DNA of 61,245 bases from Pseudomonadota bacterium (GCA_023426365.1 JAFAAW010000012.1:1-61245); one strand, 5' to 3'. Positions 10,432 through 19,349 are shown, counted from the first letter of the stretch. Notes: a model not told the origin generated them from the letters alone. Translations and numbers: made by a program.

Positions 10432-10620
10432 ATGTTCAGCGCCCCCGACCTGACCGGCATGGCATGCCCCACCGGTTCCACCCCACCGGTGGAATATGTG
10501 GTGCACAAGGACGGCAAGCCCTTTGCCATCCTGAATGCCACCCCGGCCCTGGCCAGGCGCACCGTCGCCGGCTTGGCCCTTGCCAGCCCGACGGCATCGT
10601 GGAGCTTCGAGCGGGCGTGA
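10432..10620 (+). CDS. Micro-protein with DGKPF motif
   Basis: A 62-residue protein of unknown function. Its central part, HKDGKPFAILNA followed by an AR..VAG segment and a late Trp, matches the protein at 51735-51959 (YQDGKPFMVINA, AR..VAG, Trp). That similarity is the main reason to call it real. CGGAG lies about 9 bases before the ATG, and a strong terminator follows 70 bp later, so it looks like a monocistronic transcription unit. There is no signal peptide, membrane segment or Cys cluster beyond one Cys. Confidence 0.6.
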   Translation: MFSAPDLTGMACPTGSTPPVEYVVHKDGKPFAILNATPALARRTVAGLALASPTASWSFERA

Positions 10621-10688
10621 CGCCCGCCGGCACTGAGCACGCCGGCGGGGCGGACGACCTTCTTGTGTCTCCCCTCTCCAAAACTTCA

Positions 10689-10720
10689 GCCCCGCTCCTG
10701 TCAGGAGCGGGGCTTTTTTT
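10689..10720 (+). terminator. Strong intrinsic terminator after the DGKPF micro-protein gene
   Basis: A 12-bp perfect stem (GCCCCGCTCCTG / CAGGAGCGGGGC) with a one-base spacer is followed by seven T residues. A second GC hairpin lies at about 10622-10651, directly after the stop. Confidence 0.92.
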
Positions 10721-10809
10721 ATGGGCTGCGGGACAACGGCGGGCGCGACCGCCTGGCCCCCGTTCGATAGCCGCAAGAGCGCGGCGCTTCGGATCCAAGG
10801 CCCGATGGC

Positions 10810-11745
10810 CTATGCCCTCATCTCGTCCAGTGGGTTCCGGTAATCCGGCAACCACGCATAGCCTGTCCGCGTCGCCCTCACCTTTGCCAGCGCGTCCGGC
10901 CGCAGGTCGATGCTCAGCAGATGGGCGGGCGCACTGACATTGGCAAAGCGCTGCTTGAACTGAAACACGCCGGCGCCGTTGGCGCCCGCCGGTTGGCCGC
11001 CCCACCAGATCGGATGGGTGCCCAGATGGTCTATGGCTGCGGCAAACAGGAGATAGGTCCCGAACTCGGCCCGCGCTTCCGGCAGGGAGAGCAAGCTATG
11101 GGCGTGCCACGACCGTTCGGCACCTCCCAACCCGACCAGCAGCAGCGCCCCGCACATCAGTCCATCCCGGCGGCGCCGGAGCTCAAAAACAAGGATGTCC
11201 TGGCGGGCGGCGCGCCTTAAATTCCCTAGCCCGCCGAAATGTTCCGCATCGGGAGAAGAGTTCCGCGCGATGTTGCGCAGACAGCCAAGCGCCTGTTGCC
11301 ACACTCCGAGAATGCGGTGCTGTGGCCCCACGGGGCAGACGTCGATGCGAAACGCGGCTTCTGCCGCTCGCAACCGTTTACGGGTCCGGGCCGAGTAACC
11401 GCAATGCGCCGGCGGCGCGTCGGGCAGGTGGCAGAGATGCGGCTTGAAAGGCAGATAATGGGCGGGAAAGCACGACCGGATATTCTTTATGGCTGAAGTG
11501 GCGCCGTTTTCGGCCCGGTCGGGGCGAATGATTCCGGTCCACGTCAATGGCCGTTCGTGCGCCGGCACATCGGCGCAGCTCAGAGCGTGAAGAAGTTCGT
11601 TCGTCGGAAAGGATTGATAAGGCCAGCCACCGCGCGCGTCGCACTCTCCCCAGGGCAATGGGCGCAGCAGCCACGGCGCAGCAGCCGGACCGCGACGCTC
11701 CCCCAGCCATCTCAGCGTGTCGAAATATTCAGCATCATCCAACAA
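10810..11745 (-). CDS. Acyltransferase-like protein (GNAT/FemAB-like fold suspected)
   Basis: Protein of 311 aa with no firm name. The C-terminal half shows features of GNAT/FemAB-like acyltransferases: DILVFELRRRRDGLMCGALLLV resembles strand-turn-strand, then SWHAHSLLS, FGTYLLFAAAIDH, an IWWGGQ segment and FQFKQRFANV. Cytoplasmic, no signal peptide. The start is uncertain: an in-frame stop lies seven codons upstream of the TTG at 11745 and no ATG or good ribosome site is near, so a TTG start in a poor context is assumed. It is divergent from a GT61 gene across an AT-rich spacer, which suggests a surface-polysaccharide role; that is inference. Confidence 0.6.
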   Translation of the reverse strand: MLDDAEYFDTLRWLGERRGPAAAPWLLRPLPWGECDARGGWPYQSFPTNELLHALSCADVPAHERPLTWTGIIRPDRAENGATSAIKNIRSCFPAHYLPFKPHLCHLPDAPPAHCGYSARTRKRLRAAEAAFRIDVCPVGPQHRILGVWQQALGCLRNIARNSSPDAEHFGGLGNLRRAARQDILVFELRRRRDGLMCGALLLVGLGGAERSWHAHSLLSLPEARAEFGTYLLFAAAIDHLGTHPIWWGGQPAGANGAGVFQFKQRFANVSAPAHLLSIDLRPDALAKVRATRTGYAWLPDYRNPLDEMRA

Positions 11746-11938
11746 AAAAAGGCGCCACCCGACTCAGACCACAACTTTGCTATACTACAAGGCTGCAGTT
11801 TCATCCATAAATTTTATGATCATGTTATCGCCCTCGCATACCCCCTTCAAGATCCGAAAGACGAATTCGCCAGCCGAACAAAAACAAACCACACCACACA
11901 TCAGGAAAACATAATTAAACCAAAAATTTCACACTGTA

Positions 11939-12823
11939 ATGGATAGGCCAACAGGAATGACACCAGAAAAGAATGATAGAAATATTATATTATTTGACAA
12001 CAAGCCAAGACTCGGATCTCGCGAGCATTATTTTCACTTCATGATAGGATACCTTCTTCCAGCCATCAAACTTGCGACAAGAAGACGATCTGCCGAACAC
12101 ACGACATTCGTCTCCTGCGGGCCTGTGATGAACCCGGTCATCAGAGAAATGTGCCAAGCGTTCGAGATCGACCACTCCATCGTTCCCATGGAAGATCTCC
12201 ATATCGAGCAAGGACACGGAAACAACGTCATGACCGCGCCCCGCTGGGACACCTGGCTATGGCTGTCTCGCTGGAAGCCTTTCATGTATCGCTGGGGGCA
12301 TCTCTGGCCCGGAGCAATCCCCAACGGCATTCGGCAGATGCGCGCCGCCATCCTGAAGAGATTTCTGGCCAGCCAGCCGCGGACCTGCCAGAGCGACGGG
12401 CATTGGCTCCTGCTCCGCCGTTCCCAGGAGCACGAGTACTATCGCCCGGGCGGGAAAGCCGAGGCGGCCGGTTACGGCGTCAGCCGCCGCGCGATCACGA
12501 ATTTCGACGCGTTGGCGGAGGAATTGCTTGGGGCCGGCCTCAAGGTGAAGGGCTATGAGCCAGGGGCACACGACCTGGCCCACCAGATCCGGACGTTTCA
12601 TGGCGCCCAAGGAATCATTGGCATTCGCGGGGCGGAATTCGCCAACGTTCTCTGGATGCGCCCGGGGATGAAAGCACTGATGCTGGCCACGCCCGACCAA
12701 CAGCGAACCCCGACCGCGGTGCTCGCCCAGGTCCTGGGCGTGCGCTTCGCGGCCATTCCGACGCAATCCACTCACCCGGCCATCGCCGCCTCCGGCCTGC
12801 TGCCCATCCTCCGCAGCATGTGA
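11939..12823 (+). CDS. Glycosyltransferase family 61 (DUF563) protein
   Basis: Predicted glycosyltransferase (294 aa) likely acting on a cell-surface glycan. Family hallmarks are the N-terminal YFHFMIGYLLPAIKL helix and the C-terminal GIRGAEFANVLWMRPG, which corresponds to the usual GAGLTN...F..PG motif; GSREHYFH is a likely active-site region. It is shorter than many family members because it begins right at the catalytic domain. The start is uncertain (ATG 11939, or ATG 11957). The first 200 or so bases are AT-rich and use codons unlike the rest of the gene, which is GC-rich from about 12130, pointing to recombination or transfer. Its stop is 3 bp from the end of the convergent acyl-CoA synthetase gene. 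Confidence 0.75.
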   Translation: MDRPTGMTPEKNDRNIILFDNKPRLGSREHYFHFMIGYLLPAIKLATRRRSAEHTTFVSCGPVMNPVIREMCQAFEIDHSIVPMEDLHIEQGHGNNVMTAPRWDTWLWLSRWKPFMYRWGHLWPGAIPNGIRQMRAAILKRFLASQPRTCQSDGHWLLLRRSQEHEYYRPGGKAEAAGYGVSRRAITNFDALAEELLGAGLKVKGYEPGAHDLAHQIRTFHGAQGIIGIRGAEFANVLWMRPGMKALMLATPDQQRTPTAVLAQVLGVRFAAIPTQSTHPAIAASGLLPILRSM

Positions 12824-12826
12824 AGG

Positions 12827-14566
12827 CTATTCGTCGGCGAAGCGGCCGGGATAGCTGCTCGGCGGCAGGGCAAGGTCCTCATCCGGCTCCGCCACCGCCT
12901 TGGCCTTGAGCGCGCGGCGCAGGATCTTGCCGGTGGTGGTCTTGGGCATGGTATCGACGAACTGGATCTCGCGCGGGGCGATGGCCGATCCCAGGTGCTG
13001 GCGGGCGTAATACAGCAGTTCCAGCCGCAGCGCCTCGCCTTCCTCGAAACCGGGATTGAGCGAGACGAAGGCCACCGGAACCTCGCGCAGCAGCAGGTCG
13101 GGCTTGCCGACCACGCCGATCTCGGCCACCGCCGGATGCTCCATCAGCGCGCATTCGATCTCGAACGGGCCGATGGTGTGGCCGGCCGACTTGATCATGT
13201 CGTCCGAGCGGCCGACGAACCAGAAGAAGCCATCCGCATCGCGGCGCACCAGATCGCCGGTCAGGTACCAGCCATCGACGAAGCAGCTCTGGTAACGGCC
13301 GGCATCGCCCAGATACGAGGTGAACAGCGACGGCAGATCGGCGCGCAGCGCAAGCTCGCCCACGGTTTCAGGGTCGGTGACCACCTCGACCTTGGACAGG
13401 TTGCGGATCACCACCGCCGCCTGCACGCCCGGCAACGGGCGGCCCATGCTGCCCGGCTTGCCCTCGCCGGCCAGATTGGCGATGGCGATGGCGCCGGTTT
13501 CGGTCTGCCACCAGGTGTCATGGAACGGCGCGCCCAGCGCCTTGTCGCCCCAGGCCACCGCCTCGGGATTCAGCGGCTCGCCGGCGCTGGCAGCCAGCCG
13601 CAGCGAATTCTCGCGGTAGGTGCGGGCCAGCGCCGCGCCATAGCGCATCATCATGCGGATGTTGGTGGGCGTGGTGTACCACACCGACACCTTCTCTTCC
13701 TTCAGCACGCCGTACCAGCGGCGGGGGTCGAAATCGGCCTCGTCCACCACGGCGGTGCAGCCGTTGACCAGCGGCACGATCAGCGCATAGACGGTGTTGG
13801 TGATCCAGCCGGGATCGGCGGTGCACCAGTAAACATCGTCGGGCTTCAGGCCGAACACCTGCTGGCCGGTGGCCAGATGGGCGACCACGGCGCCGTGGGC
13901 ATGGACCGCCCCCTTGGGCGTGCCGGTGGTGCCGCTGGTGAAATGCATGAAGGCGGGCGAGTCTTCGGCGGTCGCCGCGGTGGCGGCCGGCTGGGCGGCG
14001 CTCAGGCGGGTGCGGAAATCGTCGCAGCCGGCATGGTCGCCCGCATCGGCGTCGGGTTCGTCCGCCACCAGCAGCACATGGCGCAGGTCGGCCATGTTGC
14101 CGCGCACGGGCAGGACCTTGCGGGTGTAAAGGCTTTCGCTGGCGATCAGCACCTTGGCGCGCGACAGCTCGAGGCGCGAGCGCAGGGGACCGGGACCGAA
14201 CACCCCGAACAGCGGGCAGAACACCGCGCCCGCCTTCCAGATGCCCAGCGCGGCCTGATACAGCTCGACCGAGCGGCCCAGCAGCACCGCCACCGTGTCG
14301 CCGGGCTGCACGCCCAGCTCGCGCAGCACCGCGCATACCCGCGCGGAGGCGTCGGCCAGCTCGGCATAGGTGACGTTGCGGCGTTCGTAGCGCCGGCCCA
14401 GGCTGACCAGTGCGCGGCGGTCGCCGCGCCCCTCGGCCACATGGCGGTCCACCGCCTCATGGGCGATGTTGATGCCGCCACCGGGAAGCCCGGCCAGGCG
14501 GCAGCGCTCCAAGTTCCAGTCGAAATCAGACCCGTCAGCGGTCATGCCGTCATTCGGCAGGGCCAT
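12827..14566 (-). CDS. Acetyl-CoA synthetase-like AMP-forming acyl-CoA ligase
   Basis: ANL-superfamily enzyme (579 aa) that activates acetate or another short acid to its CoA thioester via an acyl-AMP. Motifs: FTSGTTGTPKG P-loop (A3), DTWWQTETGAI (A5 region), DGWYLTGD (A7), GRSDDMIKSAGHTIGP (A8) and the C-terminal PKTTTGKILRR with the adenylation lysine (A10). WCTADPGWITN is typical of the Bacillus AcsA branch of acetyl-CoA synthetases rather than the longer enterobacterial Acs. The ATG at 14566 follows GGGAGGAAAG. It stands alone, convergent with GT61 and 137 bp downstream of the DMT exporter gene. Confidence 0.85.
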   Translation of the reverse strand: MALPNDGMTADGSDFDWNLERCRLAGLPGGGINIAHEAVDRHVAEGRGDRRALVSLGRRYERRNVTYAELADASARVCAVLRELGVQPGDTVAVLLGRSVELYQAALGIWKAGAVFCPLFGVFGPGPLRSRLELSRAKVLIASESLYTRKVLPVRGNMADLRHVLLVADEPDADAGDHAGCDDFRTRLSAAQPAATAATAEDSPAFMHFTSGTTGTPKGAVHAHGAVVAHLATGQQVFGLKPDDVYWCTADPGWITNTVYALIVPLVNGCTAVVDEADFDPRRWYGVLKEEKVSVWYTTPTNIRMMMRYGAALARTYRENSLRLAASAGEPLNPEAVAWGDKALGAPFHDTWWQTETGAIAIANLAGEGKPGSMGRPLPGVQAAVVIRNLSKVEVVTDPETVGELALRADLPSLFTSYLGDAGRYQSCFVDGWYLTGDLVRRDADGFFWFVGRSDDMIKSAGHTIGPFEIECALMEHPAVAEIGVVGKPDLLLREVPVAFVSLNPGFEEGEALRLELLYYARQHLGSAIAPREIQFVDTMPKTTTGKILRRALKAKAVAEPDEDLALPPSSYPGRFADE

Positions 14567-14703
14567 CTTTCCTCCCGCACTGCTTACGCGGAAACCGTAC
14601 ATTGCGGTTCCCGTCCTCCCTGAATTGGGCGCCATTGTGCTGTTCCCGAGGGCCGTTCGCAACACGCCGATTTGCAAGCCTGCGATGCATCGGCTCGGGC
14701 ACG

Positions 14704-15585
14704 CTACGCCATCCTTTTGGTTGCCAGGAACAGCCCGGCGAAGATCAGCCCGCCGCCCAGCGCATGGTACCAATGGAACTGTTCGCCCAGGAGGGGAATG
14801 GCCATCAGCGCGGTGAACAGCGGGATCAGATAGGAATACTGGCCGGCGGTGGCGGCCCCCACCGCGGCGACGCCCCGATTCCAGAAATGGAAGGCCACCA
14901 GCGAGGCGAACAGCCCGGTATACAGGATCGCGGCCCAGGTCCAGCCGTCGCCCCGGGGCAAGGGCGCGCCGATGATGAGATAGAACGGCGTCAGCGCCGC
15001 CAGCCCGACCACGATGAAGGCCGTCAGCAGGGTGATGCCCGGCACCGGCAGGGCGAAGCGGCGCAGCATGACCGAATAGACCGCCCAGGCCAGCGTCGCC
15101 AGCACCATCAGGCCGTCGCCGGGCGTCAGCGCCAACCCCAGCAGGCGGGCGGGGTCGCCGCGCGTCACCACCGCCAGCATGCCGCAGGCCGACACCGCGA
15201 TGCCCACCATCTGGGCCGGACGGATGGGATCGTTCAGCCACAGCCGCGCCAGCACCAGGATCAGCAGCGGCATGCACGCCCCCATCAGGGTGGCGTTGAT
15301 GGCCGTGGTGGTGTGCATGGCCATGTACAGCAGGGTGTTGTAGGCGCCCACGCTGCACAGCCCCATCACCGTGACCGCCGGCCAATGGGCCACCAGGGTG
15401 CGGGCATGGGCGGCCAGCGAGCGGGCGGTGAACGGCAACAACACCGCCAGCGCCACCAGCCAGCGCCAGAACGACAGCTCGACCGGGTCCATGCGGCCGA
15501 CCACCGCGCGGCCGACCAGGGCGTTGCCCGCCCACAGAAGCGGCGGCACCACCAGCAGGATCAGCCAGACCCGGCGTTCGTTCAC
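14704..15585 (-). CDS. DMT-superfamily (EamA) transporter
   Basis: Inner-membrane protein (293 aa) with ten predicted helices arranged as two EamA repeats; FWRWLVALAVLLPF and a second half containing GQYSYLIPLF are typical. Family members export metabolites or amino acids, and no substrate can be read from the sequence. The GTG start at 15585 overlaps the stop of the upstream SGNH gene (GTGA), so the pair is co-transcribed and probably translationally coupled. Confidence 0.88.
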   Translation of the reverse strand: MNERRVWLILLVVPPLLWAGNALVGRAVVGRMDPVELSFWRWLVALAVLLPFTARSLAAHARTLVAHWPAVTVMGLCSVGAYNTLLYMAMHTTTAINATLMGACMPLLILVLARLWLNDPIRPAQMVGIAVSACGMLAVVTRGDPARLLGLALTPGDGLMVLATLAWAVYSVMLRRFALPVPGITLLTAFIVVGLAALTPFYLIIGAPLPRGDGWTWAAILYTGLFASLVAFHFWNRGVAAVGAATAGQYSYLIPLFTALMAIPLLGEQFHWYHALGGGLIFAGLFLATKRMA

Positions 15586-16754
15586 GGCAGCAGGGCGCCG
15601 TCGACGATGGCGCGGCCGATCACCTCGGCCAGGGTGCGATTGAAGTGCGGGCTGTAATGCACGGTATCCACATAGGCCTGGCCCCCGGCCGGCTCAAGCT
15701 CGGCCAGCCACAGCACGTTGTCGGCCTGCAACTGGCCGGCGGCGCGCATTTCCTCCATGCGGGGATAGCCCTTGGCCGAGTTGATGTGCTGGGCCATGCG
15801 CTCGGTGTCCACCGGCACGGCGCGCTTGGAATTGTCGTAATGGTAGGTGGGCACCGGCTGCTGCACGAACAGCGCCTTGAAGCCCAGCCGGTCGGCCATG
15901 CCGCTGATGATGCGGCGATTGGTGTCCAGCCGGCGGATGACCTTGTCCACCTCGGCGTCGCTGGAGCAGAGGTCGGAGCGGTTGGGCGCCTCGGCCGGTT
16001 CGTCGCCGATCAGCCAGCGGCCCAGCGCCAGCAGGTTGGAGCGCGCCGCCAGCTCGCCGGTCAGCGGCAGCCGCGCGGCCACCCCGGTGGCCTCGGCCAG
16101 CCGCTCGCTCCACGCGGTGCGGTCGGGCACGGCGCAAAGCTGGAAGTCGCTCAGGCCATCGACAAAAATCGCCAGATCGGGGCGCAGGCCGGCGGTCAGC
16201 AGCCGCTCCAGCGCGATGCGCTCCTGGGTCGAGTAATAGGACGGCGCGCCGAAATTGAAGACCTGGACGTCCTTGCCGGCATTGCGCAGCACCTCGCCCA
16301 GTTGGGCGGGCAGCGTCTCGGCATCGGCCACGCCCATGCCGAAGGTGGTGGAGCCGCCGAACACGAACACCTTGGCGCCCGGCGCCGCCAGGTCCTGGGG
16401 CGCGCCGTTGCCGCGATAGCCGTCCGCGCTGACGGTGACGTACTGGCCGCCGAACGGGCGCAGACCATATTCCACCAGCGGGCTGTAGGCCGCCTCGCCC
16501 ATGCGCGCGGTCTCGGCCAGCATCCGTCGCACCGCCGCCGGGCTGTCGGTGCCGTACAGGCGGACGATGTCGTGGTCGCTCAGCGAGGGCGTGGCGGCCG
16601 CGCGATTATCGCGTATCTTGCCCATGGCCAGCCCGGCGCCCCATTCGGCCGCGGCCAGGACGATCGCGGCGCCCAGCGTCAGTTGGGCCAGCTTGGTGAA
16701 CACACTCCCCAGGGGGCTGGCTTCATCATGATTGCGAGAGCGGCGTCGGCGCAT
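15582..16754 (-). CDS. Membrane-anchored SGNH/GDSL-like hydrolase family protein
   Basis: Protein of 390 aa with one N-terminal membrane segment (about residues 20-45) and a periplasmic SGNH-like domain. Block I reads FVFGGSTTFGMG instead of GDS, the Asn block is FNFGAPSYYSTQ, and a late DTVHYSPHFNRT supplies the Asp/His pair. Such proteins act as esterases or O-acetyl-group modifiers of surface glycans; activity here is unproven. The start at 16754 is chosen over upstream options because longer forms would run towards the divergent HIT gene and because RRRRS forms a good cytoplasmic anchor. Downstream it overlaps the DMT exporter. A second protein of the same general type is at 44415-45449. 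Confidence 0.72.
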   Translation of the reverse strand: MRRRRSRNHDEASPLGSVFTKLAQLTLGAAIVLAAAEWGAGLAMGKIRDNRAAATPSLSDHDIVRLYGTDSPAAVRRMLAETARMGEAAYSPLVEYGLRPFGGQYVTVSADGYRGNGAPQDLAAPGAKVFVFGGSTTFGMGVADAETLPAQLGEVLRNAGKDVQVFNFGAPSYYSTQERIALERLLTAGLRPDLAIFVDGLSDFQLCAVPDRTAWSERLAEATGVAARLPLTGELAARSNLLALGRWLIGDEPAEAPNRSDLCSSDAEVDKVIRRLDTNRRIISGMADRLGFKALFVQQPVPTYHYDNSKRAVPVDTERMAQHINSAKGYPRMEEMRAAGQLQADNVLWLAELEPAGGQAYVDTVHYSPHFNRTLAEVIGRAIVDGALLP

Positions 16755-16836
16755 GGGGGGCTCGGATGCGAAGGGAAATTGACCTTGGTCATACCGCGAA
16801 AGTGCGGACAGGGCAATCAAGGAGGGTAGTAAAAGC

Positions 16837-17238
16837 ATGTTCGCCTTGCACGAGAGGCTGGAAGCAGACACTGTCTTCGTCACCGATTGGCCGCTGTGCC
16901 GGGTGCTGCTGCTCAATGACGCCAATTATCCCTGGCTGGTGCTGGTGCCCCGCCGTAACGGCGTGTCCGAGATCCACGAGCTGGATCAGTCCGACCGCGA
17001 GACCCTGGTCGAGGAAATGGCCGACGCCGCGCATCGGCTGCAGAACCACCTCAAGGCCCACAAGATGAACGTGGCCGCGCTGGGCAACGTGGTTCCCCAG
17101 TTGCACGTCCACGTCATCGCCCGCTTCACCGACGACCCGGCCTGGCCCCGGCCGATCTGGGGCGTGGTGCCGGGCACGCCCTATGAAGCGGGCGCCCTGG
17201 CGGCGCGGCTGGCCGAATTGCGGACGCTGCTCGCCTGA
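16837..17238 (+). CDS. HIT-family nucleotide hydrolase
   Basis: Small cytoplasmic HIT protein (133 aa), likely cleaving dinucleoside polyphosphates or related nucleotidyl substrates. The histidine triad region reads PQLHVHVIARF, that is Q-x-H-x-H: the first His is Gln, as in a common alphaproteobacterial subgroup, while the catalytic His is kept. The ATG is preceded by AAGGAGG at 11 bases. It is followed 4 bp later by the PdeM-like gene and then a photolyase, so these three form a compact operon. Confidence 0.88.
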   Translation: MFALHERLEADTVFVTDWPLCRVLLLNDANYPWLVLVPRRNGVSEIHELDQSDRETLVEEMADAAHRLQNHLKAHKMNVAALGNVVPQLHVHVIARFTDDPAWPRPIWGVVPGTPYEAGALAARLAELRTLLA

Positions 17239-17242
17239 CGCC

Positions 17243-17938
17243 ATGCTGCTGAACGGCGTCCATCTGCTGCCCGACCTGTCGGGCGCCCTGATCTGTCCCA
17301 AGGCCCGGCTGGTGGCGGTGTCCGACCCCATCGGCGACCCGGCCGGCCGCCACGCCCCCCAGCGTGCCGCCGAGGCGCTCAAGCGGCTGGCCGCGCTGCT
17401 GCGCCAGCGGCGCCCGGCCCTGGTGGCGTGGCTGGGGGCGTCGCTGCCCGCGTTGCTGGCCGAGGGCCGGCTGGCGCGGCGCGAGGCGGACGAGGTGGCG
17501 CGCCTGACCTCGGCCCATGACTGGCACTGGGTGGCCGAGGCGTTGCCGGCGGGATTGCCCGGCACGGCGGCACCCGAACTGAAGGCCGCCGGCCTGACCT
17601 TCCGCCATGGGGGACTGCCCGGCTCGGCCGCCCTGGGCGAGGTGTCCGCCCTGCCCTGGCCGGTGGCCGGCCTGGACGGCGCGGTGTGGCCGTGCTTCGT
17701 CATCGACGGCCGCCGCCTGGTCATGCCCGCCTTCGGCGGCCCGGCCGACGGCATGAACGTGCTGTCGCCCGCTTTCCTGCGCCTGTTCCGCCGGCCGTTC
17801 CAGGCGGTGATGCTGGTGGGCAACCGCATCGTCACCCGCCCGCGCGCCCGCCTGGAGGCCCCCGTGCCGCCCTCTGGCCCCCTGGCTGGTCCCCAGGCCG
17901 ACCCCATGCCCGCCCCCTTCGCCACTTCCGTGGATTGA
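17243..17938 (+). CDS. PdeM-like metallophosphoesterase homologue lacking the metal-site motifs
   Basis: Protein of 231 aa that aligns by eye with ligase-associated DNA-damage-response phosphoesterases (PdeM). The opening GVHLLPDLSGALICP, the LTFRHGG segment and the long VIDGRRLVMPAFGG...GMNVLSPAFLRLF block are clear. All metal-binding motifs are gone: the usual DLH reads SDPIGD, the GD motif reads LGASLPA, GNHD reads AEALPAG, and GHxHP reads SALPWP. The frame is intact with ordinary GC-rich codon use, so it is not obviously decaying. It is probably a non-catalytic binding or structural protein. Position between HIT and photolyase genes, with 4-bp gaps on both sides, suggests a DNA-repair-linked role. 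Confidence 0.7.
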   Translation: MLLNGVHLLPDLSGALICPKARLVAVSDPIGDPAGRHAPQRAAEALKRLAALLRQRRPALVAWLGASLPALLAEGRLARREADEVARLTSAHDWHWVAEALPAGLPGTAAPELKAAGLTFRHGGLPGSAALGEVSALPWPVAGLDGAVWPCFVIDGRRLVMPAFGGPADGMNVLSPAFLRLFRRPFQAVMLVGNRIVTRPRARLEAPVPPSGPLAGPQADPMPAPFATSVD

Positions 17939-17942
17939 CGCC

Positions 17943-19349
17943 ATGACCACCCTGATCTGGCTGCGCCAGGACCTGCGCCTGGGCGACCACCCTGCCCTGG
18001 CCGCCGCCGCCGACGGCCCGACCGTGCTGGCTTTCGTGCTGGACGAAGCCGGGCCGTGGCGCCCCGGCGCCGCCTCGCGCTGGTGGCTGCATCGATCGCT
18101 GGCGGCGTTGCAGCGTGCCGTGGCCGCGCGCGGCGGCCGGCTGGTCCTGCTGCGCGGCGGGGCGGTGACGGAAATCCCCCGGCTGGCCGCCGCCATCGGC
18201 GCCACCGCCGTGCACTGGAACCGCCGTTTCGAACCGGGCGAGCCGGAGCGCGAGGCGGAACTGGCCCGCCGTCTGGCCGCCGCCGGCATCCATCCGCGCC
18301 ACTTCGCCGCCGACCTGCTGTTCGAACCGGGGCAGGTGCGCACCAAGACCGGCGGGCCGTTCCAGGTGTTCACCCCGTTCTGGCGCGCCGCGCTGGCGCT
18401 GCCGGACCCGGCCCGGCCGCTGCCCGCCCCCGCCACCCTGAGCGCCCCCGCCGCGACGCCCGCCGGATTGCCGCTCGAGGCGCTGGGCCTGATGCCCGCC
18501 ATCGCGTGGTGGCATGGCATGGCCGATACCTGGCAACCGGGCGAGGACGGCGCGGCCGACCGGCTGGCCGCGTTCCTGGGGGACGGGCTGGAGGGGTACG
18601 AAACCAACCGCGACCGGCCCGACCTGCCCGGCACCTCCATGCTTTCGCCCCATCTGGCGTTTGGCGAGATCAGCCCGCGCCAGGTCTGGCATGCGGTGCG
18701 AACGCGCCCGCCCTCGGCGGGGGCGGAATGCTTCCTCAAGGAATTGGGGTGGCGCGAGTTCAGCCACCAATTGATCGCCACCTTCCCCACGCTTGAACGC
18801 GAGCCGCTGCAGCCCGCCTTCGCCGCCTTTCCCTGGGCCGAGGACGCCGACGCCCTGGCGGCCTGGACGCGCGGCCGCACCGGCTATCCCATTGTCGATG
18901 CGGGCATGCGGCAATTGTGGGCCACCGGCTGGATGCACAACCGGGTGCGCATGATCGTGGGATCGTTCCTGGTCAAGGACCTGCTGCTGCCGTGGCAGCA
19001 GGGCGAGCGCTGGTTCTGGGACACGCTGGTGGATGCCAACGCCGCCGCCAACGCGGCCTCGTGGCAGTGGATCGCCGGATGCGGCGCCGACGCCGCCCCC
19101 TATTTCCGGGTGTTCAACCCCATCACCCAGGGCGAGAAGTTCGCCCCCCGCGGCGCCTATGTGCGGCGCTGGGTGCCCGAACTGGCCGGCCTGCCCGACC
19201 AGTACATCCACAAACCCTGGGAGGCGCCGCCGCTGATGCTGGCCGCCGCCAAGCTGCGGCTGGGCGTGACCTATCCGCAGCCCATGGTGGATCATGGCCG
19301 CGCGCGGCTGCGCGCGCTGGCCGCCTACGAGCAGATGAAACGGGGCTGA
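17943..19349 (+). CDS. phr: Deoxyribodipyrimidine photolyase (class I cryptochrome/photolyase)
   Basis: Light-driven repair enzyme for cyclobutane pyrimidine dimers (468 aa), binding FAD and an antenna chromophore. N-terminal Rossmann domain: LIWLRQDLRLGDHPAL. FAD domain: GTSMLSPHLAFGEIS, TGYPIVDAGMRQL, TGWMHNRVRMIV, FWDTLVDANAAANA, SWQWIAG and the late FRVFNP with QGEKFAP. Length and motifs match bacterial CPD photolyases; the related (6-4) FeS-type lacks this arrangement. Last gene of the HIT - PdeM-like - photolyase run. Confidence 0.95.
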   Translation: MTTLIWLRQDLRLGDHPALAAAADGPTVLAFVLDEAGPWRPGAASRWWLHRSLAALQRAVAARGGRLVLLRGGAVTEIPRLAAAIGATAVHWNRRFEPGEPEREAELARRLAAAGIHPRHFAADLLFEPGQVRTKTGGPFQVFTPFWRAALALPDPARPLPAPATLSAPAATPAGLPLEALGLMPAIAWWHGMADTWQPGEDGAADRLAAFLGDGLEGYETNRDRPDLPGTSMLSPHLAFGEISPRQVWHAVRTRPPSAGAECFLKELGWREFSHQLIATFPTLEREPLQPAFAAFPWAEDADALAAWTRGRTGYPIVDAGMRQLWATGWMHNRVRMIVGSFLVKDLLLPWQQGERWFWDTLVDANAAANAASWQWIAGCGADAAPYFRVFNPITQGEKFAPRGAYVRRWVPELAGLPDQYIHKPWEAPPLMLAAAKLRLGVTYPQPMVDHGRARLRALAAYEQMKRG

